Source of the DNA: Nitrospinaceae bacterium
Lineage (GTDB): Bacteria > Nitrospinota > Nitrospinia > Nitrospinales > VA-1
Length of the DNA: 64,000 nt
NCBI GenBank assembly: GCA_029261595.1
Contig: JAJDAZ010000002.1
Location: forward strand, 106,174-170,173
Reading direction: 5' to 3'
Positions within the stretch are counted from its first letter, which is position 1. Each line of letters opens with the position of its first letter. The notes beneath the pieces are model-generated. The model made no database searches. It saw only the letters and a program-made list of their open reading frames with translations, and was not told where the DNA came from. A program made the translations under genes and the position numbers. Shown here piece after piece: positions 51,727-61,156 of this stretch.

Positions 51727-54180
51727 ATGGATAACCCTTCTCACCCTCAAATCCTAGACCAAAACCATCCAGACTTCAACGCGGAACATGCTTCTTCTGC
51801 GAAGGCGGGTGGTTCCCGGTTTGCCCAGGGGGATTATTTTCTTCTTCTGGCAATGATCCTTTGGACCTATGCCTGCAATCAGATATGGATTCTTCTGGAC
51901 ACGCGTCCGCCTTCCTGGGATCAGGCCGCTCACCTTCGCATCGCTTTCGGGTATTGGAGTGCCTTCACATCGGGGTCGGAACGCATGTGGCTGGACCTGT
52001 TGAGTGTGGAATCGTTTTATCCGCCGTTTTATCATCTTTCGCTGTTGCCGGTATTTGCATGGCTGGGATTTTCCACCGACAACGCAGTGGTGACCAATTC
52101 GTTCTCGCTGGCGGTCATTATTCTTTCGACCTATGGCATCGGAAGCAGATTGTACAACCGGAAGGCCGGATTGCTGGCGGCGTTTTTAATTTCCTGTTAT
52201 CCCTTCCTGGCCTACAGTTCCCGGCAATGCCTGATAGGGACCACGCTGACGGCGGCGGTCACGTTGTCTTATTATCTTTTCCTGCGGACGGAAAATTTTG
52301 AAAACGGGAAATTCTCTTTCTGGTTCAGTTGTTCGTTTGCCGTGGGGTTGATGGTCAAGTGGACTTTTTTCATCTACCTGCTACCCGCGATTGTTATCGG
52401 ATTATTTAAAGCCGGGCCGGGAAACTCCGGGAAGGTTGGCCGGCAGGCGGTGTATTATTTGGGCATGATAGGTGCGCTCATGGTCCTGCCTTTCGTCCTT
52501 TTTGTTCTGGCGGACGGCAAGTGGATTGTATTGGCGATGGAATTTGCCCTGGTGTTTGCCCTGGTGCGGAGTTTCCCGGCGGTTCGGATTCCACTCAATA
52601 AAATTTTAAATATCATCACGCTGACTCTGATTTCGTTGTTGCTGTGTTTTCCCTGGTATGCGCACAATCTGGCGAAGATGGCGCGCGGCATGTCCAAATT
52701 TGGTTTTCCCGACGACGTGCTCACCGGAGCGATGGATTGGCCTCTCTCCATATGGGGGTTCTACCTGGAAGTGGCGGGACGGCAGATGGGGATTCCTTTA
52801 TTTTTTCTTTTTATTATTGCTTTTGGCGTTTTTTTATCGAACCGGAATAAATTCAACTGGCTCTTGTTCGGGTGGATTGTTCTGCCATTTGTAGCATTCA
52901 CATTCATCAATAATAAAGGAGTGCGCTACACGATGCCGTGTCTGCCGGCGTTATCCATCGTGTCCGCCCTCTGGATTGTGCAAATGAAAACCTTGCGGGT
53001 GAAGCGGATGGCCCTGGGGTTTGCGCTCGGTTTCGGGCTATTTTCCTATATTTATACCGGATTTGTTCCTGGAGACATTCAAACGCCGGGTCTGGGCGGT
53101 CCGGCATTTGGTTTTAAAGAGCTTCCGAAAAAAGAGAACTGGCAGATCAACGCCATCCTCGACGATATGGTTCAAGACGCCGCCCTGCCTGAAGGAAAAA
53201 CCATCACCGCGCGCACGCTCACCAATCATGCCTGGTTTCACCGGGGGGCATTTCGCGATTTTGCGGATATCCGGGGGTTGCCTGTCATCATGAAAAGCGT
53301 GAAGCGAAACCTTGGGGAAATGACGGATTATTTTATCACCAAAGACCGAAGCCGCGAAGGGGAGTCCGGGGTTCGGCAAATCAATCCCAAAAGAGACCGT
53401 TTGTTCGATGATCCATCGCTGAATAAAACCTTCTCATTGTTCCGGTCTTACCCTCTGCCCAATGGAATGCAGGGCCTGGTATTAAAAAGAAATGTTTTGC
53501 CGACCACAGATTTAGCAGGGGCCGATGATTTGGAGCAGGTGGGAAAGCGGTTTGCCGGCGCTTTAAAGGAGTATCCCATTTACGGGGTCAAGAATATGAA
53601 AAACGCCCAGGTTTCCATTATTCCCACGGACAACCCGGAGGATAAATTTCGGGGGCGGTATCGATCGATCACCGTGACTGCCGATAGGGCGGTGTCCAAC
53701 AAAATCCAGTTGGATGATTTTGAGTTGACCTTTCATGATGTGCAGATCAATCTGTATGAATTGTTTCTGCATGGCAAGTTGATCTTTTTTGAAATCGGAC
53801 GGTTGTTTCCAAGAGCGACCCTTTATTTCGCTCCCTTGGAACACCTGGCGTTGATGGAGATGAAAGGCAAAGGTCATGGGCGTCTTATGGGAGGGAAAGA
53901 TCGTTTGCACCTGAAAGTGCAGTATCAACTTCCTCCTCCTCTGGGAACGGTTGAGGCAAACGCCACCGTGAGACTGGTATTCGATCCTGAAAAAACTATT
54001 CGCCCGCAGGTGGAAACGTTAAAGGTCGGGCCGATAGAGGTGCCGGAAATTTTTTATCGACGGATTCTGGATGAACAAATCGTCCTCACCCCCACACCGG
54101 GTTGGCCGCTGGCGACGGACATTCGCTCTGTCAAAATTTTCCCGCGGAAGGTTTCGATCAATCAAAATTCACACAACTGA
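51727..54180 (+). CDS. GT39-like membrane glycosyltransferase fused to a DUF2993/LmeA-like domain
   Basis: 817 residues. The membrane part (about 35-470) has the GT39 layout, with WDQAAHLRIAFGYW as the catalytic loop and SFYPPFYHLSLLPVFAWLG after it. A periplasmic segment follows. The last about 200 residues (KNAQVSIIPTD, ITVTADRAVSNKIQLDDFELTFHDVQINLYELF, ATLYFAPLEHLALMEMKGKG, IEVPEIFYRR) have the beta-rich, lipid-binding-like pattern of DUF2993/LmeA proteins. LmeA takes part in mannolipid elongation in mycobacteria. This fusion is unusual. The next gene begins 5 bases after its stop. Confidence 0.75.
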   Translation: MDNPSHPQILDQNHPDFNAEHASSAKAGGSRFAQGDYFLLLAMILWTYACNQIWILLDTRPPSWDQAAHLRIAFGYWSAFTSGSERMWLDLLSVESFYPPFYHLSLLPVFAWLGFSTDNAVVTNSFSLAVIILSTYGIGSRLYNRKAGLLAAFLISCYPFLAYSSRQCLIGTTLTAAVTLSYYLFLRTENFENGKFSFWFSCSFAVGLMVKWTFFIYLLPAIVIGLFKAGPGNSGKVGRQAVYYLGMIGALMVLPFVLFVLADGKWIVLAMEFALVFALVRSFPAVRIPLNKILNIITLTLISLLLCFPWYAHNLAKMARGMSKFGFPDDVLTGAMDWPLSIWGFYLEVAGRQMGIPLFFLFIIAFGVFLSNRNKFNWLLFGWIVLPFVAFTFINNKGVRYTMPCLPALSIVSALWIVQMKTLRVKRMALGFALGFGLFSYIYTGFVPGDIQTPGLGGPAFGFKELPKKENWQINAILDDMVQDAALPEGKTITARTLTNHAWFHRGAFRDFADIRGLPVIMKSVKRNLGEMTDYFITKDRSREGESGVRQINPKRDRLFDDPSLNKTFSLFRSYPLPNGMQGLVLKRNVLPTTDLAGADDLEQVGKRFAGALKEYPIYGVKNMKNAQVSIIPTDNPEDKFRGRYRSITVTADRAVSNKIQLDDFELTFHDVQINLYELFLHGKLIFFEIGRLFPRATLYFAPLEHLALMEMKGKGHGRLMGGKDRLHLKVQYQLPPPLGTVEANATVRLVFDPEKTIRPQVETLKVGPIEVPEIFYRRILDEQIVLTPTPGWPLATDIRSVKIFPRKVSINQNSHN

Positions 54181-54185
54181 CTTCC

Positions 54186-55328
54186 GTGAAAATTTCATTT
54201 TTATGCTTCGATCTTTCGGATAACTCTTTGGGTAGGGCGGCGCTTCTGGCTAGGACACTGGCGCGCCATCACGAAGTGGAACTCGTCGGACCCGCGAAAC
54301 AGGGCAGGATCTGGTATCCTTTAGAGGATCTGGACCTTCCCATAAAAACCTTTCCCTGGAAACGTTATCCGGCTTTCGCCCCGACCGTCCGCCAAATGAT
54401 GCGGGTCCTGGACGGGGACGTTTTATTTGCCTGTAAACTGAGGCCCACCAGCTTTGGCGTCGGATTGTTGAAAAAATGGGCTTCCGAAAAACCCCTGCTG
54501 GTGGATATCGATGATTGGGAATTGGGGTTTTTCTATCGCGCCGGTTTCTGGGGCCGGTTGGGCCGGTTTTTAAATTTTTCCAATCCCAATGGACTGCCCC
54601 ACACCTGGCTTATGGAGAAGCTGGTGGGATTTGCGGATGGAATCACGGTGAGCAATGCATTTCTGGAAAACCGGTTTCCGGGAACCTTGTTGTATCATTG
54701 CCGCGATACCTCCATCCTGGACCCCGACAAATTTGATCAGGATCGGACGAAAGAAAAACTGGGCGTGAAGAATAAAAAAGTGGTGATGTTCCTGGGCACT
54801 CCAAGAAAGCATAAAGGCGTGGATGACCTGGTCCAGGCCATGAATCAGATGGACGACCCCGATGTTTGTCTTTTCATCATCGGGGCGGAAGACGGGCTAA
54901 AAAATATTTCAACCGATTGCCGATTGAAGGAGGATCAACTCGTGGTTCTTCCCATGATCCCTTTCAAGGATCTTCCTGAGCACCTGGCCGCCGCCGATGT
55001 GGTGGTGATTCCCCAGCGCAGGACCAGCGACACCGTGGGTCAGATGCCGGCCAAAATTTTTGACGCGATGGCGATGGCAAAACCCATCGTGTCCACCCGA
55101 GTTTCTGATATCCCGGATGTGTTGGACGACTGCGGGTATCTGGTGGAACCGGGAAATGTCTCCCAACTTAAAGAGGCGATAGACCATGTTCTTCATCATC
55201 CCGAAGAAGCCCTCGCCAAAGGAAAAAAAGCGCGGGAGCGTTGCGTCGCCCGGTATGATATCAAGGTGATGGAAAAACAGTTGCTGGACCTGGTGGAAAC
55301 GGTTCGTCCTAAAACAAAGCGCCCATGA
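54186..55328 (+). CDS. GT4-family glycosyltransferase
   Basis: 380 residues with the GT-B fold. The GTG at 54186 begins VKISFLCFDLSDNSLGRAALLARTLARHHEVELVG, the usual first Rossmann half; an ATG further upstream lies inside the previous gene. The donor half has KKVVMFLGTPRKHKGVDDLVQAM, a VLPMIPFKDLPEHLAAADVVVIPQR segment and the E-like region MPAKIFDAMAMAKPIVSTRVSDIPDVL. It transfers an activated sugar to a growing glycan in the cytoplasm. It overlaps the heptosyltransferase gene by 4 bases. Confidence 0.9.
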   Translation: MKISFLCFDLSDNSLGRAALLARTLARHHEVELVGPAKQGRIWYPLEDLDLPIKTFPWKRYPAFAPTVRQMMRVLDGDVLFACKLRPTSFGVGLLKKWASEKPLLVDIDDWELGFFYRAGFWGRLGRFLNFSNPNGLPHTWLMEKLVGFADGITVSNAFLENRFPGTLLYHCRDTSILDPDKFDQDRTKEKLGVKNKKVVMFLGTPRKHKGVDDLVQAMNQMDDPDVCLFIIGAEDGLKNISTDCRLKEDQLVVLPMIPFKDLPEHLAAADVVVIPQRRTSDTVGQMPAKIFDAMAMAKPIVSTRVSDIPDVLDDCGYLVEPGNVSQLKEAIDHVLHHPEEALAKGKKARERCVARYDIKVMEKQLLDLVETVRPKTKRP

Positions 55329-56416
55329 TAAAAAATTCTGGAATAAAAGACGTGCCTCAATTTGATAAAGAAAAACTTCCACCTAACCCGAAAATTCTAC
55401 TGATAAAGTTGCGGTCCATCGGCGATGTTATTTATAACACCGCCGTGTACACCCCCCTAAAGCGGGCCTTTCCCGATGCGCATTTGACGGTGCTGGTGGA
55501 GCGACCTTCCTATGACCTGGTTCGTAATCATCCAGATGTGGATGAGGTTCTTTGTTTTAATAAAGGCCATTTTGGGCAACAGATGAAATTTTACTGGAAA
55601 CTGTTTTCCAGGGGTTATGACATGGCCATCGATATGCACGAGGGAACCAGGGGCGCGATCATGTGTTTTGTGACGCAGGCGACGTTTCGGGTGGGGCACA
55701 AATTCGCCAAACGGTCTTTTTTTTATAATGTGAAACTGGAGTTCAATGACCTTCAGCCGAAGTTTCCTCTGGATTACCAGGTAGCCCTGGTAAAAAAACT
55801 GGGCGCTTCCTTCGATCAGATCACCCCCGCCGTCCACCTTTCAGAAGTCAGCAGGAAGAAGGCCCGTCAGATTCTTTTGGACAAGGGAGTTCGTCCTGAA
55901 GACCCTTATTGCATCGTTCATCCGGGGACGCGGAAGATTTATAATCAATGGCAATATGAAAAATTCGCCCGTTTGGTCGATTCCCTGTCGTCCCGTTATG
56001 GACTTCAGGTTATCCTCACCGGCGGTCCGGGAGAGGAGGACCAGTCCCAGGCAGTGATTGAAAAAATTAAGGACACGCCGTTCGCTTTTGTCATGGCGGA
56101 TCTTCAGGAGTTGGCGGTGATTACCGAAGGAGCTCAATTTGCTGTCTGCCACAATGGCGGATACATGCATCTTTCCTCCGTACTGGGAACTCCGGTCATC
56201 GCCTTGTACGGTTCCGTACATCCCAGGGTGTGGCGACCGCTGGGAGCCAGGGATGTTGTGGTCTACAAGCAACTGGAGTGCAGTCCCTGCAATCACCGGA
56301 CTCGCAAGAAGGAATGCTATAAAGGGGATGCTGAATGCAAGGAAATCATCACGGTGGAAGATGTGCTCCAGGGCGTCGATAAAATATTGCAGGAAAACAA
56401 AGAGTCTCAACTCTAG
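55325..56416 (+). CDS. GT9 (heptosyltransferase-family) protein 1
   Basis: 363 residues. It starts near PKILLIKLRSIGDVIYNTAVYTPLKRAFPDAHLTVLVERPSYDLVRNHP in form, the standard first half of ADP-heptose:LPS heptosyltransferases, and has IVHPGTRKIYNQWQYEKFARL, VILTGGPGEEDQS and AICHNGGYMHLSSVLGTPVIALYGSVHPRVW-like segments (AVCHNGGYMHLSS). It probably adds heptose or a similar sugar to the LPS core. The ATGA overlap with the GT4 gene supports co-translation. A cysteine cluster near the C-terminus (CSPCNHRTRKKECYKGDAEC) is typical of some subfamilies. Confidence 0.92.
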   Translation: MIKNSGIKDVPQFDKEKLPPNPKILLIKLRSIGDVIYNTAVYTPLKRAFPDAHLTVLVERPSYDLVRNHPDVDEVLCFNKGHFGQQMKFYWKLFSRGYDMAIDMHEGTRGAIMCFVTQATFRVGHKFAKRSFFYNVKLEFNDLQPKFPLDYQVALVKKLGASFDQITPAVHLSEVSRKKARQILLDKGVRPEDPYCIVHPGTRKIYNQWQYEKFARLVDSLSSRYGLQVILTGGPGEEDQSQAVIEKIKDTPFAFVMADLQELAVITEGAQFAVCHNGGYMHLSSVLGTPVIALYGSVHPRVWRPLGARDVVVYKQLECSPCNHRTRKKECYKGDAECKEIITVEDVLQGVDKILQENKESQL

Positions 56417-56435
56417 CTTTTTTATTTTCCTGATA

Positions 56436-57443
56436 TCATGGGCCGGGGGAGTGCGATAACGCTTCCTGGACTTTATTCCACACTCTTGGGACATCTATCT
56501 TTTTTAAATCGCCTCCTCCAAAATCCATTTTCGGCGAAAAATCTCCCTGGACTGTGGGGTGGACCATGAAACAGATGTTTTTTTCCAGTTCAAACGGTCC
56601 GGTGCCGCGCGGATCGTAAGGCCCGAACAAGGCGACGGTCGGCACCTTCAGGGCGAAGCCAATGTGCATGGGGCCGGTGTCGCAGGTGATGAGCAAGCGG
56701 GCCTGGCTGATGATGTTGCTGTCTGTCTTCAAGGGAACCCCCAGGGTGTCGTAGCAGCGGTCGGGCTCCAGCTTTTCACGCATTTCGAGAATATGTTTTT
56801 TCTCTCCCGGCCCCCCTCCAAAAATAATTTTATAGTTTGTCTGTTGCAGGATTTTTTCAGTCAACGTCAAAAACCGGTCTTCCGGCCAGCGCCGATGTAC
56901 GCCGGATGCGCCGATATTGATGTAAATATAATTTTGTGGCGATAATGCATGTTGGTCCAGGAAGGCGCGGGCGTCCCTTTTGTCGGCATCGTTAAAAAAA
57001 ATTTCCATTTGGCCGCCGACTGGATGGACTCCGATTCTTGCAATCAAAACCAATCGTCTCTGCACTCCGTGAACCACGTCTTCCCCCGCCATCCGGACCC
57101 GGTTCTTTTCCACAATCCAGGTGGAGTTCTGGTGCGCCAGGAAGGACCGGTACCGCAACCAGGGCAGGAGGCGCATGATGTCTTTATTGGCGTGGAAAAT
57201 CAGGAGGTGGTCGTATTTGTGCCGCAACAGTTTTAAGCCGGTCAGCGGCTGGCGGAACCATTTGGGAGAATAATTGATGACCTTATCAATATTGGGATTG
57301 CCGACGAAAAGCTCACCCCAATGAGTGTTCACGAGGAAATGAATATCTGAATCCGGAAAGGATTTTTTTAAAGCTCTAAGGGCCGGCGTTCCCCACAGGC
57401 TGTCGCCCATTCCCGTGGTGCTCACGATCAGAAATTTTTTCAT
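56436..57443 (-). CDS. GT9 (heptosyltransferase-family) protein 2
   Basis: 335 residues on the opposite strand. Marks are KKFLIVSTTGMGDSLWGTPALRALKKSFPDSDIHFLVN, the donor part NYIYINIGASGVHRRWPEDRFLTL, IIFGGGPGEKKHI and LLITCDTGPMHIGFALKVPTVALFGPYDPRGTGPF in form. Likely an LPS-core heptosyltransferase. The convergent partner ends 19 bases away. It starts 17 bases after the methyltransferase gene and shares its strand, so both could be co-transcribed. Confidence 0.92.
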   Translation of the reverse strand: MKKFLIVSTTGMGDSLWGTPALRALKKSFPDSDIHFLVNTHWGELFVGNPNIDKVINYSPKWFRQPLTGLKLLRHKYDHLLIFHANKDIMRLLPWLRYRSFLAHQNSTWIVEKNRVRMAGEDVVHGVQRRLVLIARIGVHPVGGQMEIFFNDADKRDARAFLDQHALSPQNYIYINIGASGVHRRWPEDRFLTLTEKILQQTNYKIIFGGGPGEKKHILEMREKLEPDRCYDTLGVPLKTDSNIISQARLLITCDTGPMHIGFALKVPTVALFGPYDPRGTGPFELEKNICFMVHPTVQGDFSPKMDFGGGDLKKIDVPRVWNKVQEALSHSPGP

Positions 57444-57460
57444 AGTTGTTGGATAAAAAT

Positions 57461-58489
57461 TTATTTCGTTAAATCAGAGGACGGCGTGGAAATTTTTGCA
57501 GAAGCATTTTTCGCTTCGCCATTCTCTTTCGTGCATTCAGCGGTCTTTTTTCCTATGACATACAGGTTGAAGCCGTAACCGGTCCAATCCAGAAGCGGGC
57601 TGATATAATTGACCGGATTGATGAAATTTTTTAAATCTCTTTTCGTCCCTGAAATGATTTTATCGACCTTGCTTAAAGGCCGCTCGGGCTTCTTGTAAGG
57701 TCTGTTTTCGGGAGCGGTGAAAAATCCCTTCTTCGCGCGGTTGGTGTTTTTATATACCACGGAAAATCCAGCCGATTGTAGAATCTGACTCAAGGTCCGG
57801 GGTGAAAAAAAATACAAATGTTGCAACGGCTTATAGCCAAACCAATTTTCTTTCAGCCAAGCCGCATTGTTGGCATTGGGGGTCCAGATCACCAGGAGCC
57901 CATCCGGGCGTAGAAGTCGGTTGATGGTTTCTAAAAAATTCGCAGGGCGGGGGAGGTGTTCGATCAAATCCCATAGGACAATGACATCGAAAAAGTGTTT
58001 GTCGTATTCCAGGTCTTCAAGAGAACGACAGTGGGTATTTTTTAATTGCAATTCATTGCGGGCAAACTGAATGAATCCCGGAACGATATCTATTCCATGC
58101 GGTTCCCAGCCGCGCTCCTCGGCGGTTTTTAAAAAAAAACCCCCACCGCAACCGATATCCAGCAATTTTCCTTTCCCCTTTGCATAATTTTCGATCAGCT
58201 TCAAACGCCGGTGATATTGCTTGCTGTAGGAGCTTCTTCTGTCAGTCCGCTCCAGAAGATAATTCCTGTAGTAGGGGTGCTCTTCGCCATCCTGCTGATA
58301 TAATTGGTCAAGATATTCCTGATTGGGCATCGGGTTGACAAACTGCAATCCGCATTGACCGCATTGGACGACTTTGGATAAATCATTCCAGTCGGTGAGA
58401 GTGGAAAACCGATTGGAGCCGCAACCTTCACAGGCGATGAGATCGAATTGTTTTGGCACAGGACAGGGATTTTGAAAAATTAAACGCAT
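57461..58489 (-). CDS. Class I SAM methyltransferase with N-terminal zinc ribbon
   Basis: 342 residues. Two CxxC pairs near the start (CEGCGSNRF and CGQCGLQF) make a zinc ribbon. The Rossmann methyltransferase domain begins KLLDIGCGGGFFLKTAEERGWEPHGIDI (motif I) and has DVIVLWDLIEHLPRPANFL. Relatives act in polysaccharide or LPS modification. The ATG at 58489 is used since the ribbon begins there and GGGAGA lies upstream; the frame stays open further upstream without homology. It is divergent from the GT4 gene at 58632. Confidence 0.88.
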   Translation of the reverse strand: MRLIFQNPCPVPKQFDLIACEGCGSNRFSTLTDWNDLSKVVQCGQCGLQFVNPMPNQEYLDQLYQQDGEEHPYYRNYLLERTDRRSSYSKQYHRRLKLIENYAKGKGKLLDIGCGGGFFLKTAEERGWEPHGIDIVPGFIQFARNELQLKNTHCRSLEDLEYDKHFFDVIVLWDLIEHLPRPANFLETINRLLRPDGLLVIWTPNANNAAWLKENWFGYKPLQHLYFFSPRTLSQILQSAGFSVVYKNTNRAKKGFFTAPENRPYKKPERPLSKVDKIISGTKRDLKNFINPVNYISPLLDWTGYGFNLYVIGKKTAECTKENGEAKNASAKISTPSSDLTK

Positions 58490-58631
58490 GGAGATTATTA
58501 TCTCCCGCCATTTGAAACCCCTGGCGGGAAGAGTTATCGCCATGTTGTTATCGACACTTACGAGGGGATATGTTAAGTTATTCGCCGTCCACGTGCAACC
58601 GATCCATGATATTTGATGACGGGTTCCTGCC

Positions 58632-59753
58632 TTGAAATCCCTCCACATTTTACATTCCGAAGCCGCCGTTGGCTGGGGCGGGCAGGAAATCAGAATCATT
58701 CAGGAAACCGGGATGCTTCTGGAACGCGGCCACAGGGTCTCCATCGTCTGCCAGCCGGGAAGCCCGCTATTAGAGCGGTGTCGGGCCATTGCCCATCCGG
58801 AGTTCAAGTTTTATCCTGTCGCCATGCCGCGACCTGTCAGTCCGGGGGCTTTCTCTGCTTTGATCCGGATCATCAAGAAGGGTAAACCGGATATTTTGCA
58901 CACCCACAGTTCGATCGACAGCTGGCTGGTATCTATTATTGGCAAATGCCTGAACATTCCTATCATCCGCAGCCGGCACGTTTCCATTCCGGTTAAAAAT
59001 ATATTTCCCAATAACTGGCTGTATTCCACTTTTCCTGAAAGAATCCTCACCAGCGGCGAAGCCATCCGGAATCTTTTGATTGGGCTAAAAGGCGTCACCG
59101 AAGAGCAGGTGGTGTCCATTCCCGCTGGTGTCGATATGCAACGTTTCGACCCTGAAGTTTCAGGGAAGAAAATTCGCGCCGAACTGGGCCTAATTCAAGA
59201 TCAACCGTTGATCGGGAAAATAGGGGTGATCCGCGGGTGGAAAGGGCATAATTATTTTCTGGAAGCGGTTCCTTTGGTATTGGAAGAATTTCCGGATGCG
59301 AGATTTGTCATCGCCGGGGCGGGACCGGGATATGAAGAGATCAAGGAAAGGGCGCGTGCTCCTGAATTAAAGGGGTCGGTCACCGTCGTGGGGCATCGGG
59401 AGGACATTCCCGAAATTATCGCGGCGATGAATGTTATGGTACTCGCATCATTTGCCGGGGAAGGCACATCGCAGGTGATCCCGCAAGCGTTTGCCATGAA
59501 AACCCCGGTGGTCGCCACCCGTGGCGGTTCTATTGCCGAGTTGTTTCGTGATGGCGAGCGCGGAGTTCTGGCGGATATTAAAAGCGGGAAGAGTCTGGCG
59601 GAGGGGATTGTGAAAATTTTACAAAACCCCGAATGGGCCAGGGAAATGGCGCAAAATGCTTATGCCTATTGCCGGGATGAACTGACCTGGGATAAGAAAA
59701 TGGACCAGACCCTTAAAGTGTATCATGACGCCCTCGACTCATTTCAAAAATAA
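58632..59753 (+). CDS. GT4-family glycosyltransferase
   Basis: 373 residues of GT-B fold. The first half has LHILHSEAAVGWGGQEIRIIQETGMLLERGHRVSIVCQPGSPL in form (WGGQE is the common GT4 loop). The second half has IGKIGVIRGWKGHNYFLEAVPLVLEEFPDARFVIAGAGPG, VGHREDIPEIIAAMNVMVLASFAGEGTSQVIPQAFAMKTPVVAT. The TTG start at 58632 is placed by the first beta strand; no ATG fits. It faces away from the methyltransferase gene. The gene at 59787 follows after 33 bases in the same direction. Confidence 0.9.
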   Translation: MKSLHILHSEAAVGWGGQEIRIIQETGMLLERGHRVSIVCQPGSPLLERCRAIAHPEFKFYPVAMPRPVSPGAFSALIRIIKKGKPDILHTHSSIDSWLVSIIGKCLNIPIIRSRHVSIPVKNIFPNNWLYSTFPERILTSGEAIRNLLIGLKGVTEEQVVSIPAGVDMQRFDPEVSGKKIRAELGLIQDQPLIGKIGVIRGWKGHNYFLEAVPLVLEEFPDARFVIAGAGPGYEEIKERARAPELKGSVTVVGHREDIPEIIAAMNVMVLASFAGEGTSQVIPQAFAMKTPVVATRGGSIAELFRDGERGVLADIKSGKSLAEGIVKILQNPEWAREMAQNAYAYCRDELTWDKKMDQTLKVYHDALDSFQK

Positions 59754-59786
59754 AAAGTTTGCCAGGGAGGTTGAAGGAACCATCCG

Positions 59787-60926
59787 ATGAAGGTTGCTGT
59801 CATCAGATATAAATACGTGAACTACGGGGGCGCCGAAGGTTTCGTGGATCAGTACACCAATCAGCTTGCAGGCGCAGGCCACGAGGTCCATATATTCGCC
59901 CATCAATGGGAGGCCGGGGATCATCCCAAACTTATAGTGCATCCGGTCCCCGCGTGGACCTTCAATTCCTTTCTTCGTTCCCTGTCTTTTTCATGGTTTG
60001 CCAACCGGGAAGTGGGAAAGGAAAAATTTGATGTTGTTCAAAGCCACGAGCGCCTGTTTCATCAGGATATCTACCGGGCGGGAGATGGTTGTCACCGGGA
60101 GTGGCTGGAGCAGCGAAAAAAATTTCTTTCGCCTGTCAGGAGATTTTTTCTCGCAATAAATCCCTTCCACCGATGGATTCTTTTCATGGAAAAAAGATTG
60201 ATGGAAAAAGAAGGATGCCGCAAAATCGTGGCGATATCCGAAATGGTCAAAAAGGATATCCAGAAGCATTACAAGGTTCCCGACGAAAAAATAACGGTGG
60301 TTTACAACGGCGTGGCGCTGGACCGGTTCCATCCAGAAAACAAAAAACGTTACCGTTCCACCATCCGGGAAACGCTTGGGGTCACGGAGAATGAAGTTTT
60401 GATCCTGTTTGTGGGATCGGGTTTTGAACGCAAAGGTTTGAAGTTTCTGATTCAATCCCTTAAATTTTTGTCATCGGACAACTGGCGCCTCCTGATGATG
60501 GGCAAAGGAAACTGGAGCCGCTATCTGGATTGTGCCACTGAGGAAAACCAGAAAAAGATACATTGCCTGGACCCGGTGGATGATCTGGAAAAATATTATG
60601 CCGCGGCAGATATTTTTGTGTTGCCATCGATTTATGAACCTTTCGGAAACGCTAACCTGGAAGCCCTGGCTTCCGGATTACCCGTCGTGACCAGTGTGCA
60701 CAGTGGCGCGGCGGAAATCCTTGAACAGGGTAAAAGTGGAATGGTGGTTGAAAATCCATCCGACCCAAAAGAAATCGCGGAGAATATCGATCCCTTGTTT
60801 GATCCCGTTGTCAGGAAAAGCATGGGACAAAATGCCCGGTCTCTGGCGGAAAATTTTACGCAAGAGAGAAATATTAAGGAAATGATCGAGGTGTATCAGA
60901 AGGTAATGGGAACGTATAAAGAGTAG
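59787..60926 (+). CDS. GT4-family glycosyltransferase, WaaG-like
   Basis: 379 residues. It begins MKVAVIRYKYVNYGGAEGFVDQ with the GGAE loop seen in WaaG/RfaG-like enzymes, has QSHERLFHQDIYRAGDGCHREWL (the WaaG-like DGxHxxWL segment), KITVVYNGVALDRFHP, ILFVGSGFERKGLKFLIQSL and the donor-site ADIFVLPSIYEPFGNANLEALASGLPVVTS. WaaG adds the first glucose to the inner LPS core. Two neighbours of the heptosyltransferase family fit that setting. GGGAGG and AAGGAA lie upstream of the ATG. Confidence 0.9.
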   Translation: MKVAVIRYKYVNYGGAEGFVDQYTNQLAGAGHEVHIFAHQWEAGDHPKLIVHPVPAWTFNSFLRSLSFSWFANREVGKEKFDVVQSHERLFHQDIYRAGDGCHREWLEQRKKFLSPVRRFFLAINPFHRWILFMEKRLMEKEGCRKIVAISEMVKKDIQKHYKVPDEKITVVYNGVALDRFHPENKKRYRSTIRETLGVTENEVLILFVGSGFERKGLKFLIQSLKFLSSDNWRLLMMGKGNWSRYLDCATEENQKKIHCLDPVDDLEKYYAAADIFVLPSIYEPFGNANLEALASGLPVVTSVHSGAAEILEQGKSGMVVENPSDPKEIAENIDPLFDPVVRKSMGQNARSLAENFTQERNIKEMIEVYQKVMGTYKE

Positions 60927-61156
60927 GAGTGGTCATGGATCAATTTGATTTCAATATCTATAGAGATACAAGGAGTCCCGACATTTTTTTTCAAATTTAT
61001 GCATTCAAGGTTTACTGGGTACATTAAGATTTTTTAAAATGACCGAAAATTTATTTATATGTTATTTTTTTTAATCAGGCACTGGATTTTTAATGTAGTT
61101 GCAAATAGCGTATGAAATATAAATATTAAACTCGCTTTTCTCACCCCAGTCGATTC

